Part shown: positions 21,109-30,131 of the stretch, piece after piece
How the letters are laid out: each line of letters begins with the position of its first letter
Numbering within the stretch: the first letter of the stretch is position 1
From: Bacteroidota bacterium
GTDB taxonomy: Bacteria; Bacteroidota; Bacteroidia; Bacteroidales; JAAUTT01
Reading direction: 5' to 3'
DNA length: 34,369 nucleotides
Assembly: GCA_020048915.1 (NCBI GenBank)
Contig: JAIFLU010000225.1
Coordinates: 1 to 34,369, forward strand
Made by a program: the position numbers and the translations under genes
The notes under the pieces: generated by a model
The model's database searches: none
The model's input: the letters and a program-made list of their open reading frames with translations, nothing else
Told to the model about the DNA's origin: nothing

Positions 21109-24063
21109 TTAAAAGGTTAAACTAACACCAACCATAAATGTACGAGGTCTTGGGTAGAAATTATTATCTATACCACCGGATACTTCAGGGTCGAGACCTT
21201 TATATTTTGTGATAGTCAGTACATTTTGAACTGTAAAGCTAATGCGTGCGCTTACTTTGTCAAATATGTTTTCGAATCGGTAACCGGTACTTAAGTTGTC
21301 TAATTTGAAAAACGAGGCATTTTCAACAAAATAGTCGCTGGTAAATTGACGTTTAACAAATTTCGAATCACTTAAATACGTTGGGAAGTTCTTCCAATAT
21401 CCAATTTGGTATACCTGGTCGTACGAAGCGCCGGCAGCAACCTGATTATATACATAGTTGCCGATACTTGCGCGGGTAGATCCAGAAATATCGAAATTTT
21501 TGTAGTTAAAACGGGCAGAGAAACCTAACAGGTAATCGGGTGCAGGGTTTTTGTAGATGTATTTGTCATCGTTGTTACCATTTACAGTACCACCTTTTCC
21601 CGAAAGATCCACATACAAACCTTCGATAGGATCGCCATTTGCGTCGTACACCTGTTTATTAATGAAATAAGAGTAGGCAGGATAACCTACGCGGGTTACC
21701 TGTTTTTGTCCGGTAAATGCATCGCCGTAAAGGATACCAATGTATTTTGGATCGTCCGAAATAAGTAATTTGGTAATCTCGTTTTTATTGTAGGTAACAT
21801 TAAACCCTAAGGTTAACGACATGTCCTGTTTCGAAATAGGGATTAAGTTCAAAGAAAGCTCCATACCCTTATTTTCTAAGCTACCAACGTTTGTTAGCAA
21901 TGTATTGGAAAAGTTACTTCCGCTAGGAATAGTAACGGTATTCAATAAATTTTCGGTTACACGGTTATATAAATCAAACGAACCGGTAATGCGATCTTTT
22001 AAGAAACCAAAATCGAAACCAATATTTTGGGTAGTGGTTTGTTCCCATTTAATATCGGGATCGTAGGCATTTGGACGCAACGTTGGCAGGAATTCCCCTC
22101 CAATAGGATAATACGATCCAACGGAAGAAAGAATATATCGTGCCTGAGCAGGATAATCATTTCCTATATCTTGCTGTCCGGTAACGCCCCAGCCCAACCT
22201 CAGTTTGAAATCAGAAACAGCATTTACATCGCGTAAGAACGATTCTTCTTTGATTTTCCAGGCAAAAGCGGCCGATGGGAAAAGTCCCCATTGGTTTCCT
22301 TCCGCAAAACGGGACGAACCATCGTTGCGAACGGTAAAAGTAAGTAAATACTTGTCAGATAGCGTGTAATTCAAACGGCCAAAGAAAGAAACCAAATAAT
22401 TTTCGGTGATAAAGGATGATTTATCTTTTTGGAATGCATCGCCGGGTAAGTAATACCCTTGTGTATAGCTATCACCTTCGCGTTGAAAATGTTGCCACGA
22501 ATAACCTCCGGTTAAATCTACTTTACTGCGGATTTGTGGTAATTCTTTTACATAATTCAAATAGAAATCGAGCAGGTTATTGTAGTTTTTACCGCTATAA
22601 CTGTTTATTCTTCCTTTATAAGGACTGGTCAAAACCGATGGCGATGAAGGAGGGCGGTTGTTGTGCCCAGAACTTTCGGTATAGTCAGTTGCTAAGTTTA
22701 AATTAGCTACAAGACCGGCGATATAAGGAATTTTATAATTCAATTGAATATTTCCGATTCCCCTCATAACATTCGACGTATTGTCAGCCATCATGAGCTG
22801 TTCCACCGGATTTGCTGTTCCAAGATTAGCTCCGTAATTGGACCACTGGAAATAGCCATTCGAAAGGCCATTTCCATCTTTTACAACCTGGGTAGGATCC
22901 ATGTTGATTGCTGAACCTAATGCACCGGCGTCGCCAAAATTATTGTCGGTGTTCATCCCTTTGGCATTAATGGTAACCTTTAAGCTATTTTTAAAGAAAG
23001 TAGGTTCAAGACTGATAGAACCTGTCATTCGCTTCATGTCGGTATTTTTCATGATACCATTTTGATCGGTATATCCTAACGATACTCGGTAAGGTAAGGT
23101 TTTATAAGCTCCCGATACACTTAAATTGTGATCCTGCGATACGGCCGTGCGAAAAATTTCCTTTTGCCAGTTGGTGTTTGCCTGTCCAAGTTTGTTAAAG
23201 CTTTCGGCACCATATAAATCTTTGTGATCGAATGCAATTTGACGAAGTTCATCGCCCGAATAAACATCCATGAATTTAATAGCGCTGGAGATGGAAGTAT
23301 TTCCATCGTAAGTGATACTCAATTTGCTACCTACTTTACCTTTTTTAGTGGTGATAAGGATTACACCATTGGAAGCTCTTGAACCATAAATTGCGGTAGC
23401 AGAGGCATCTTTCAAAATGGTAAAGGTTTCGATGTCGTTTGGATTAATAAACGAAAGGAAGTTAGAGCTGCCATTAACATTATTGTTATCAATGGGAACA
23501 CCATCAATAATAATCAGCGGGTCGTTAGATGCATTCAGGGATGAACCGCCACGGATACGGATAGTAGCGCCACTTCCGGGAGCTCCACCAGCTGTTGTAA
23601 TAACAACACCGGCACTTTTACCAACCAATAAATCCTGTGGCGAAGTAATAGCACCTCTATTGAAGTCTTTCGAACTTACTGCAACTACAGAACCTGTTGC
23701 ATCGGCTTTTTTTACTGTACCATACCCAATTACAACTACTTCCTGTAATTGCTCTATGTTCTGAGTGAGTTTAATATCATAGGAGGCTTGATCGCCAATA
23801 ATGACTTCTTCGTTCAAATAACCGATAAACGAAAAAACCAGTGTTTTGCCTTGTTCCGTTGAGATAGAATATTCTCCATCCAAATTTGTGGTAGTTCCAA
23901 TTGTTGTACCCTTAACTAAAATAGATACACCCGGTAACGGTTCTCCATTCTGCAAATCAAAAACCTTACCTGTAACTGTTTTCACTTGCCCAATCGCAAA
24001 AGACGAAGCAAAAACCAAAAGTGAAAACAGTAAAACTCTTAAATTAACCTGTTTAATTCTCAT
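21109..24063 (-). CDS. susC: SusC/RagA-type TonB-dependent outer-membrane transporter
   Basis: A 984-aa TonB-dependent importer for oligosaccharides. Signal peptide about 1-25. Residues about 27-105 are the carboxypeptidase-regulatory-like domain ('TVTGKVFDLQNGEPLPGVSI'). After 'LQEVVVIGYGTVKKADATGS' comes the plug (about 115-225) with the SusC signature 'IRIRGGSSLNASNDPLIIID' and 'TILKDASATAIYGSRASNGV'. The rest is a 22-stranded barrel ending in 'RPRTFMVGVSLTF' with the terminal aromatic. It is the first gene of the leftward arm, with susD 20 bp on. The 269-bp upstream gap is shared with the divergent lacI gene and contains a perfect palindromic operator, so transcription is probably controlled by that regulator. 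I see no clear TAnnTTTG promoter. Confidence 0.96.
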   Translation of the reverse strand: MRIKQVNLRVLLFSLLVFASSFAIGQVKTVTGKVFDLQNGEPLPGVSILVKGTTIGTTTNLDGEYSISTEQGKTLVFSFIGYLNEEVIIGDQASYDIKLTQNIEQLQEVVVIGYGTVKKADATGSVVAVSSKDFNRGAITSPQDLLVGKSAGVVITTAGGAPGSGATIRIRGGSSLNASNDPLIIIDGVPIDNNNVNGSSNFLSFINPNDIETFTILKDASATAIYGSRASNGVILITTKKGKVGSKLSITYDGNTSISSAIKFMDVYSGDELRQIAFDHKDLYGAESFNKLGQANTNWQKEIFRTAVSQDHNLSVSGAYKTLPYRVSLGYTDQNGIMKNTDMKRMTGSISLEPTFFKNSLKVTINAKGMNTDNNFGDAGALGSAINMDPTQVVKDGNGLSNGYFQWSNYGANLGTANPVEQLMMADNTSNVMRGIGNIQLNYKIPYIAGLVANLNLATDYTESSGHNNRPPSSPSVLTSPYKGRINSYSGKNYNNLLDFYLNYVKELPQIRSKVDLTGGYSWQHFQREGDSYTQGYYLPGDAFQKDKSSFITENYLVSFFGRLNYTLSDKYLLTFTVRNDGSSRFAEGNQWGLFPSAAFAWKIKEESFLRDVNAVSDFKLRLGWGVTGQQDIGNDYPAQARYILSSVGSYYPIGGEFLPTLRPNAYDPDIKWEQTTTQNIGFDFGFLKDRITGSFDLYNRVTENLLNTVTIPSGSNFSNTLLTNVGSLENKGMELSLNLIPISKQDMSLTLGFNVTYNKNEITKLLISDDPKYIGILYGDAFTGQKQVTRVGYPAYSYFINKQVYDANGDPIEGLYVDLSGKGGTVNGNNDDKYIYKNPAPDYLLGFSARFNYKNFDISGSTRASIGNYVYNQVAAGASYDQVYQIGYWKNFPTYLSDSKFVKRQFTSDYFVENASFFKLDNLSTGYRFENIFDKVSARISFTVQNVLTITKYKGLDPEVSGGIDNNFYPRPRTFMVGVSLTF

Positions 24064-24203
24064 CTTGTAGAAAGTTATTAGTTCATAATGATTAAATTAG
24101 TGCAACATTTGTGGATAAAAATGCCAGTAGTGTGTTTTGCAATTCGGGAGCAATGATATGTGAATTTTATATTAAAAAATGAGGCAAAAAGCAGTTTTAG
24201 TTC

Positions 24204-24229
24204 CGCAAACGTTTGCGATTTCGTTTGCG
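24204..24229. promoter_or_regulatory. LacI-family operator CGCAAACGTTTGCG plus adjacent half-site
   Basis: 24204-24217 is a perfect 14-nt palindrome with the central CG and AAACGTTT core typical of LacI/GalR-family operators. Four bases later, 24222-24229 (CGTTTGCG) repeats one half exactly. The pair lies about 140 bp before susC and 116 bp before lacI, so one regulator could control both directions. Single half-like sites recur at 25371-25380 (upstream of the transporter gene) and more weakly at 29933-29943 and 13865-13876. Confidence 0.75.
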
Positions 24230-24332
24230 TTCAATATGTTATACAACAGGTGCGTACAAGTTCTATTTTAAAGTAAGAGTTTATAAAAAAAATATGTTAG
24301 TTTAACCTTTTTTTAATACTTCAACTAGCTAA

Positions 24333-25355
24333 ATGAAATCATCGCAGGTTACCATAAAGGATATTGCTAAGGCACTTGGTGTTTCACCATCTACGGTATC
24401 GAGGGCTTTAAAAGGTCATCCGGATATAAGCCTGGAGACGCGCAATATGGTAAATGAATTGGCAACCCGTTTGAAGTATGAGCCGAATGCAATAGCTTTG
24501 AGTTTAAAGCAAAGCAGGAGTAATAGTATCGGGGTGATTATTCCCGAAATGGTGCATTACTTTTTTTCGTCAGTATTGAGTGGTATTACCGATGTTGCCT
24601 ACGATGCTGGATTTACTGTAATTATTTGTCAATCGAACGAAAAGCATGAAAGGGAAGTTGCCAATGTTAAAGCCCTTTATTCTCATAGAGTTGATGGAAT
24701 ATTAATTTCTATTTCGAAAGATTCGGAGACCTTCGATCATCTTAGCTACTTGCTGGAAAATGAAGTTCCCCTAGTCTTTTTCGACCGTTTTGCGCCTGGT
24801 ATTGCTTGCGATAAAGTTATTGTAGATGATTTTGATGCAGCCTATAAAGCTACCAAACACCTGATTGACCTTGGGCGGAAGCGGATAGCCCATTTTTGCG
24901 GCGCCCAAAAACTTATTATTGGTCGCGAGCGGCTCGAAGGGTATAAGAAAGCGCTTAAATCCGAAGGACTGCCAGTTGATGAATCTTTAATTATCCATGC
25001 CGAAAATTTCGAAATGGCCCGTGTTGCAGTCGAAAAGCTTATGGAACTGGCGTCACCTCCCGATGGAATTTTTGCAGTAAACGATTTAACAGCAATTGGA
25101 GCCATGCTGACATTGCAAAAAAGAGGAATTCAGATCCCGGGCCAAATTGCAATTGTTGGCTTTAGCGATGGCCGTTTTTCGGGTATTGTAGAGCCAAACC
25201 TGTCATCGGTCGACCAGCACGGCTATGAAATGGGAACTGCTGCCGCACGATTACTGATAAAACGAATACTGGCCAAAGATCCGTTCTATCCACCCGAAAC
25301 AGTAATTCTTCAATCGTCATTAATAATAAGGGGCTCCTCTGACCCGAAATTCTAG
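24333..25355 (+). CDS. LacI/GalR-family transcriptional regulator of the starch locus
   Basis: A 340-aa repressor/activator. Residues 6-55 are the helix-turn-helix and hinge ('TIKDIAKALGVSPSTVSRALKGHPDIS', 'YEPNAIALSL'). Residues about 65-335 are the periplasmic-binding-protein-like sensor ('NSIGVIIPEMVHYFFSSVLSGI', 'GILISIS', 'VPLVFFDR', 'FAVNDLTAIGAM', 'QIAIVGFSDG'). It is full length for the family. It sits between the two divergent arms, and a matching operator lies upstream, so autoregulation and control of susC are likely. The inducer is probably maltose or a maltodextrin, inferred from the neighbours. Bacteroides thetaiotaomicron instead uses the membrane-bound SusR, so this locus follows the other design in which the cue is sensed in the cytoplasm. 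Confidence 0.93.
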   Translation: MKSSQVTIKDIAKALGVSPSTVSRALKGHPDISLETRNMVNELATRLKYEPNAIALSLKQSRSNSIGVIIPEMVHYFFSSVLSGITDVAYDAGFTVIICQSNEKHEREVANVKALYSHRVDGILISISKDSETFDHLSYLLENEVPLVFFDRFAPGIACDKVIVDDFDAAYKATKHLIDLGRKRIAHFCGAQKLIIGRERLEGYKKALKSEGLPVDESLIIHAENFEMARVAVEKLMELASPPDGIFAVNDLTAIGAMLTLQKRGIQIPGQIAIVGFSDGRFSGIVEPNLSSVDQHGYEMGTAAARLLIKRILAKDPFYPPETVILQSSLIIRGSSDPKF

Positions 25356-25370
25356 ATTTTCTGATTCTCA

Positions 25371-25380
25371 GCGCAAACGA
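25371..25380. promoter_or_regulatory. Possible operator half-site before the transporter gene
   Basis: GCGCAAACGA shares CGCAAACG with the operator at 24204-24217, but the second half (ATTTAAATC) is degenerate. It lies about 80 bp before the predicted -33 element at 25453, which is a plausible regulator position. Confidence 0.35.
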
Positions 25381-25452
25381 TTTAAATCAGATAAAGCAGG
25401 CTATATTTAATGGTATTTATAACTCCTTAATTTAAAATAGTTTGGTTAGGTC

Positions 25453-25484
25453 TTGACTTTGTCAGTTTTATAATTTTATATTTG
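25453..25484 (+). promoter_or_regulatory. Bacteroidota-type promoter of the maltose uptake/phosphorylase operon
   Basis: A TTG at 25453-25455 (-33) and TATATTTG at 25477-25484 (-7, exact TAnnTTTG) with 21 bases between. Transcription would start near 25491, giving a leader of about 100 nt before the transporter ATG at 25590. Confidence 0.65.
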
Positions 25485-25589
25485 TGCGGATAAAAATTTC
25501 AACAACAGTGCTTTTCTTAAAATACCGGTTTTTCTACTGGTTTTTAATTTAGTTTTGCTTTTCAGCAAACTTTTAATCTAATTATTATT

Positions 25590-26903
25590 ATGAAGAAAAA
25601 ACCCATACTCAGTTTCTGGGGAATCTGGAATATTAGTTTCGGTTTCTTTGGTGTTCAAATAGGTTATTCGCTACAAAATGGGAATGCAAGCCGTATCTTA
25701 TCTAATTTGGGTTCGAATGTTGAAGATTTAAGCCTTTTTTGGTTAGCAGCACCTTTGGCAGGTTTAATTATTCAACCTATTATCGGCTTGTCGAGTGATA
25801 AGATCTGGACACGTTTTGGACGTCGAATCCCTTTCATATTAATAGGTTCAATTTTTGCTGCGGCATCCATGTTTTTAATGCCTAACTCTGGCAACTTTGC
25901 TCATATAATGCCTATTCTTGCATTTGGGGCATTTATGCTTTTGATGATGGATGCTTCCTTTAATGTCACTATGCAGCCATTTCGTGCCTTGGTTGGGGAT
26001 ATGGTTGGTGAAGATCAAAGAAATCGAGGTTTTGCTATTCAGAGTTTCTTAATTAGTGCTGGTGCAGTCTTAGGTTCAATGCTCCCGTATATTCTTAAAT
26101 TATTTGGTGTTTCTGACATTCCTGATATTGGTGAAAAAGTTGCTCCAACAGTTATTTGGTCATTCTATATAGGTGGAGCAATGCTTTTATTATCTGTGTT
26201 GGTTACAGCATTCACAACTAAGGAATACCCCCCTGCTGAATACGAGCAATATAATAATGTTACAGAAGAAGAAAAATCTCATAAATCTTTAAAATCAATC
26301 ATAAAGGATTTACCTCCCGTGATGAAACAATTAGCCTTTGTCCAATTTTTTTCCTGGTTTGCTCTTTTTTTAATGTGGGTTTATACTCATCCTGGAATAG
26401 CTCAGCATGTTTGGGGAACAATTCCTGGAGAAGCTAACTCAGCTGATTTCAATACTGCTGGAACATGGTCAGGAGTAATATTTGCAGCATACAGCCTTTT
26501 TGCTGCATTGTTTGCACTCGTTTTGGCAAAACTAGCTAATAATTACGGAAGGAAAATAGTTTATATGGTTTCCCTGATTTGTGGGGGAATTGGACTTATA
26601 TCCATGGTTTTTATTCAAAATCAGTATGCATTGTTTTTTTCTATGATTGGTGTTGGCATTGCTTGGGCTGCAATACTGGCAATGCCATATGCCATTCTTT
26701 CCAAGGCTCTGCCTGCAAGTAAAATGGGAACATATATGGGTTTGTTTAATGCAACTATTACTATTCCTCAGATTGCAGCAGGATTGTTAGGGGGAGTTAT
26801 CTTAAAAGCTGTTGGAAGCCACGCAATCCTTATGCTTGGAATTGCTGGTGTTTCTATGGTAATAGGTTCATTGTTTGTTGTTAGAGTTAAAGAAAAAATT
26901 TAA
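25590..26903 (+). CDS. SLC45/GPH-type MFS sugar transporter (probable maltose importer)
   Basis: A 437-aa inner-membrane carrier with about twelve hydrophobic segments. The loop after helix 2 holds 'SSDKIWTRFGRRIPFI' (68-83), the RxGRR-type signature of the GPH/SLC45 branch of the MFS. Other marks are 'FNVTMQPFRALVGDMVGEDQRNRGFAIQSF' near 125-150 and 'GLFNATITIPQIAAGLLGGV' near 385-405. It starts the rightward operon, 17 bp ahead of the beta-phosphoglucomutase gene, and sits with a maltose phosphorylase, so it most likely brings maltose or short maltodextrins into the cytoplasm by proton symport. The gene is more AT-rich than its neighbours ('TTATTATCTG'-like codons), perhaps just a membrane-protein effect. 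Confidence 0.88.
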   Translation: MKKKPILSFWGIWNISFGFFGVQIGYSLQNGNASRILSNLGSNVEDLSLFWLAAPLAGLIIQPIIGLSSDKIWTRFGRRIPFILIGSIFAAASMFLMPNSGNFAHIMPILAFGAFMLLMMDASFNVTMQPFRALVGDMVGEDQRNRGFAIQSFLISAGAVLGSMLPYILKLFGVSDIPDIGEKVAPTVIWSFYIGGAMLLLSVLVTAFTTKEYPPAEYEQYNNVTEEEKSHKSLKSIIKDLPPVMKQLAFVQFFSWFALFLMWVYTHPGIAQHVWGTIPGEANSADFNTAGTWSGVIFAAYSLFAALFALVLAKLANNYGRKIVYMVSLICGGIGLISMVFIQNQYALFFSMIGVGIAWAAILAMPYAILSKALPASKMGTYMGLFNATITIPQIAAGLLGGVILKAVGSHAILMLGIAGVSMVIGSLFVVRVKEKI

Positions 26904-26920
26904 ATTAAAAGTGATCGTAA

Positions 26921-27574
26921 ATGTTAAAAGCATGCATATTTGATCTCGATGGCGTAATTGTGGATACTGCTAAATACCACTATATTGCCTGGAAAGAGAT
27001 TGCCCGGGAACTGAATTTCGATTTTACCGAACACGACAATGAACGGCTGAAAGGGGTAAGTCGGATGCGCTCGCTCGATATCCTTCTCGAAATTGGCGGA
27101 TTGTTACTGAATGAGGAGACAAAAATTTCGCTGGCCGATAAAAAGAATAAAAACTACGTGAGTTATATTGAGAAAATGACTTCCGCCGAAATTTTACCTG
27201 GCGTGCCGGCTTTTTTAAAGGAACTGAAAAATAACAGAATAAAAACTGCCATTGGCTCTGCCAGCAAAAATACGCCCCTTATTTTACAACGAATTGGTTT
27301 GGCCAATTACTTCGACGAAGTGGTCGATGGGAATAAAGCATCGAAAGCCAAACCCGATCCGGAAGTGTTTCTTTTAGGCGCAAGCGGTCTGGGAGTAAGC
27401 CCCGGGAATTGCGTTGTATTTGAAGACGCTGAGGCAGGCATCGAAGCTGCTTTAGCTGCCGGAATGAAATGTGTCGGGGTTGGAAATCCTCAGATATTGT
27501 ATAAGGCACATATGGTAATTTCCGGATTTGAGGAAATGGATTTCAACCGTTTGAAAACATTTAGCGAGATTTAA
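26921..27574 (+). CDS. pgmB: Beta-phosphoglucomutase
   Basis: A 217-aa HAD-superfamily enzyme that converts beta-D-glucose 1-phosphate to glucose 6-phosphate. The catalytic pair is Asp8 (nucleophile) and Asp10 (acid/base) in 'FDLDGVIVDT'. 'KGVSRMRSL' (44-52) matches the beta-PGM cap-domain substrate loop, 'GSASKNTP' near 111 is the motif II region, and 'FEDAEAGIEAA' near 166 gives the Mg ligands. The length is normal. It lies between the transporter (17 bp) and the GH65 phosphorylase (10 bp), which makes beta-glucose 1-phosphate. The three therefore form one operon for phosphorolytic maltose use. Confidence 0.94.
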   Translation: MLKACIFDLDGVIVDTAKYHYIAWKEIARELNFDFTEHDNERLKGVSRMRSLDILLEIGGLLLNEETKISLADKKNKNYVSYIEKMTSAEILPGVPAFLKELKNNRIKTAIGSASKNTPLILQRIGLANYFDEVVDGNKASKAKPDPEVFLLGASGLGVSPGNCVVFEDAEAGIEAALAAGMKCVGVGNPQILYKAHMVISGFEEMDFNRLKTFSEI

Positions 27575-27584
27575 ACTAATTACT

Positions 27585-29921
27585 ATGAAGAATTATTTAA
27601 AGCATAACGAATGGAAGATTGTTGAGGAAGGATTCCATGCGTCTAACAATATGATTTCCGAAAGCTTGTATAGTCTGGGAAATGGTAGAATGGGGCAACG
27701 GGGAAACTTTGAAGAGAAATTCACCGGCAAAAGTCTTCAGGGAAGCTATGTAGCTGGTGTATACTATCCCGACAAAACCAAAGTAGGTTGGTGGAAAAAC
27801 GGATATCCCGAGTATTTCGCCAAGGTACTCAATGCTGCCAACTGGATAGGAATTCACATTCAGGCAGATGACATAGAACTTGACCTTGCCACAGCTAAAG
27901 TGAAGAAATTCTATCGGGAACTTAACATGAAGGAAGGTTTCCTTCTGCGTGAGTTTGATGTTATCCTTTCCAATGGAATTGAATTAAACGTTGTTGCCAA
28001 GCGGTTTTTAAGTATGAACGATCCTGAAGTGGGAGCTATTCGGTATAAAGTAAAGGCTGTTAACAAGGATTGTAATTTGAAAGTAACCTGCTTTATCGAT
28101 GCGGATGTTATTAACAAAGACTCTAACTACGACGAGAAATTCTGGGAGGAAGTCCGAAAAGAAGTTCGGAATGGAGAGGGGGTTGTAGTTGCCTCAACTA
28201 AAAAGACGAATTTCCATGTCGGCACCGGCATGAAATTCAAAACATTTTTAAATGATAAGGAATTACATAATCCTATTGAATCGTCCGAAAGAGAAAAGTA
28301 TATCTCTAATAATTTCTCTCAAACTTTGAAAAAGGGAGACGAGCTTACCATAGAAAAATATGGAGCAGTTGTTTCCTCCGAATACCATCCCAAAAAAGAT
28401 ATTCTCAAAAAGACATTTCAGGCTCTAGATAGGGCGGCCATAAAAGGTTTCGATCAACTTTTAAAGGAACATATTACCTATTGGGAGAATAAGTGGGAAA
28501 CCAGCGATATTATTATTGAAGGCGATGTTGCTGCTCAACAGGGGATTCGTTTTAATATTTTTCAGCTTAACCAAACTTATACCGGTGTGGATGATCGACT
28601 CAATATCGGGCCAAAAGGTTTTACAGGCGAGAAATATGGTGGTTCAACATATTGGGATACCGAAGCATATTGTCTTCCTTTTTATCTTGGAACTGCCGAA
28701 GGGCCTGTGGCTAAAAATCTTTTATTATACCGTCATAAACAACTGCAAAAAGCAATTGAGAATGGAGAGAAGCTAGGTTTCAAAAACGGCGCCGCTCTTT
28801 ATCCTATGGTTACCATGAATGGAGAAGAATGCCACAACGAGTGGGAAATAACTTTCGAAGAAATACATAGAAATGGAGCAATAGCTTACGGTATTTTTAA
28901 TTATATAAATTATACGGGCGACAAGGAATACCTTGCTCCATATGGTTTTGAAGTGCTACTTGGAATTTCGAGGTTTTGGAGTCAGCGCATTAATTTTTCG
29001 GAAGAAAAACAGCAATATGTAATGCTGGGGGTTACCGGCCCCAACGAATACGAGAATAACGTAAATAATAACTGGCATACGAGTAACATGGCCGTATGGA
29101 CATTAACGTATACACTTGAGGTAATTGATTATGTCCGGAAAGAACATCCCTATTTGTTTAAGGAATTAGTTGAAAAATGTAAATTTCACGAAGTAGAAGA
29201 AACCGCCCGCTGGAAGGATATTATTGAAAAAATGTATTTTCCATGGGACAAGAAACGTAAAATATTCCTGCAACAAGATGGTTTTCTCGACAAAGAATTA
29301 ATACCGGTAGATCAGCTACCTGCAAGCGAAAAGCCGATTAATCAGAAATGGTCGTGGGACCGTATTCTTCGTTCATGTTATATAAAACAGGCCGATGTTT
29401 TACAAAGTATTTTTTGGTTTGAAGAGAACTTTTCAAAGGAAGAAACAAAGCGTCATTTCGATTTTTATGAGCCAATAACCGTGCACGAATCATCCCTCTC
29501 GCCATGTGTTCATGCTATTCTGGCAGCTCGCATAGAAAACTACAAAAAAACGTATGAATTTTATTTGCGGACTGCCAGGCTCGATTTGGACGATATCAAT
29601 AACGATACCGAAGATGGTTGTCATATAACCAGTATGGCTGGTACCTGGATGGCTTTTGTAATGGGTTTTGGTGGTATGAAAGTTTCAAAAGGAACATTAT
29701 CCTTTCATCCTATCATACCCGAAAACTGGAAAAGCTATTCATTTAAGATCAACTTCCGAAAAGCTCACCTTGAAATAGTGGTAAACAAGGAAAATGCTGA
29801 GTTTATGAACCATTCAACGGAGAAAGTTCATATGGAAGTTTTTGGTAAAAAATATGAATTATTTGGAAACCAGAAGCAGATAATACCAATTTCAAAGAAA
29901 GAGACATTTTCAATAAATTAA
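27585..29921 (+). CDS. GH65 glycoside phosphorylase, probably maltose phosphorylase
   Basis: A 778-aa cytoplasmic enzyme of the GH65 family. Predicted reaction: maltose + phosphate to glucose + beta-glucose 1-phosphate. Residues about 1-265 are the N-terminal beta-sandwich ('YSLGNGRMGQRGNFEE'), then the (alpha/alpha)6 catalytic domain. 'GPKGFTGEKYGGSTYWDTEAY' region (342-362) is a substrate-loop signature, and the general acid is Glu488 in 'TGPNEYENNVNNNWHTSNMA' region. 'IKQADVL' near 605 and 'HESSLSPC' near 640 are the phosphate-binding elements, and a short C-terminal beta domain follows. GH65 also includes trehalose, kojibiose and nigerose phosphorylases. The maltose call rests on the HESSLS and YENNVNNNW motifs and on the starch locus around it. 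It has no signal peptide. It ends the tight three-gene operon. Confidence 0.9.
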   Translation: MKNYLKHNEWKIVEEGFHASNNMISESLYSLGNGRMGQRGNFEEKFTGKSLQGSYVAGVYYPDKTKVGWWKNGYPEYFAKVLNAANWIGIHIQADDIELDLATAKVKKFYRELNMKEGFLLREFDVILSNGIELNVVAKRFLSMNDPEVGAIRYKVKAVNKDCNLKVTCFIDADVINKDSNYDEKFWEEVRKEVRNGEGVVVASTKKTNFHVGTGMKFKTFLNDKELHNPIESSEREKYISNNFSQTLKKGDELTIEKYGAVVSSEYHPKKDILKKTFQALDRAAIKGFDQLLKEHITYWENKWETSDIIIEGDVAAQQGIRFNIFQLNQTYTGVDDRLNIGPKGFTGEKYGGSTYWDTEAYCLPFYLGTAEGPVAKNLLLYRHKQLQKAIENGEKLGFKNGAALYPMVTMNGEECHNEWEITFEEIHRNGAIAYGIFNYINYTGDKEYLAPYGFEVLLGISRFWSQRINFSEEKQQYVMLGVTGPNEYENNVNNNWHTSNMAVWTLTYTLEVIDYVRKEHPYLFKELVEKCKFHEVEETARWKDIIEKMYFPWDKKRKIFLQQDGFLDKELIPVDQLPASEKPINQKWSWDRILRSCYIKQADVLQSIFWFEENFSKEETKRHFDFYEPITVHESSLSPCVHAILAARIENYKKTYEFYLRTARLDLDDINNDTEDGCHITSMAGTWMAFVMGFGGMKVSKGTLSFHPIIPENWKSYSFKINFRKAHLEIVVNKENAEFMNHSTEKVHMEVFGKKYELFGNQKQIIPISKKETFSIN

Positions 29922-29943
29922 TAGTAAATGTTTCGCAAATGTT

Positions 29944-30064
29944 GAGGCTGTGTAAAAAGTGGGATAAGGCTTCAACTTCACTCAGCCTGACCGTTGAAAA
30001 TTAGTTAATTGTCACATTGAGCGGAGTCGAAATGCGATAATTAACTTACTTTTCATACAGACTC
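29944..30064. repeat. Nested palindromic element between GH65 and SusA-like genes
   Basis: Outer arms GAGGCTGTGTAAAAAGT (29944-29960) and ACTTTTCATACAGACTC (30048-30064) pair at about 14 of 17 positions. The inner arms 30004-30018 and 30031-30045 pair at 13 of 15 around the loop GAGCGGAGTCGA (30019-30030). The unit fills most of the 210-bp gap and has no coding capacity. It could weaken read-through into the next gene or be a REP-like repeat. TCGCAAATGTT at 29933-29943, just before it, resembles the LacI-type operator. Confidence 0.65.
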
Positions 30065-30131
30065 AAATTCGAACCGTTTTTACCTTTTGATAATTATGGC
30101 TAAAAAAATCAACTTACAAACATAACTTCCA

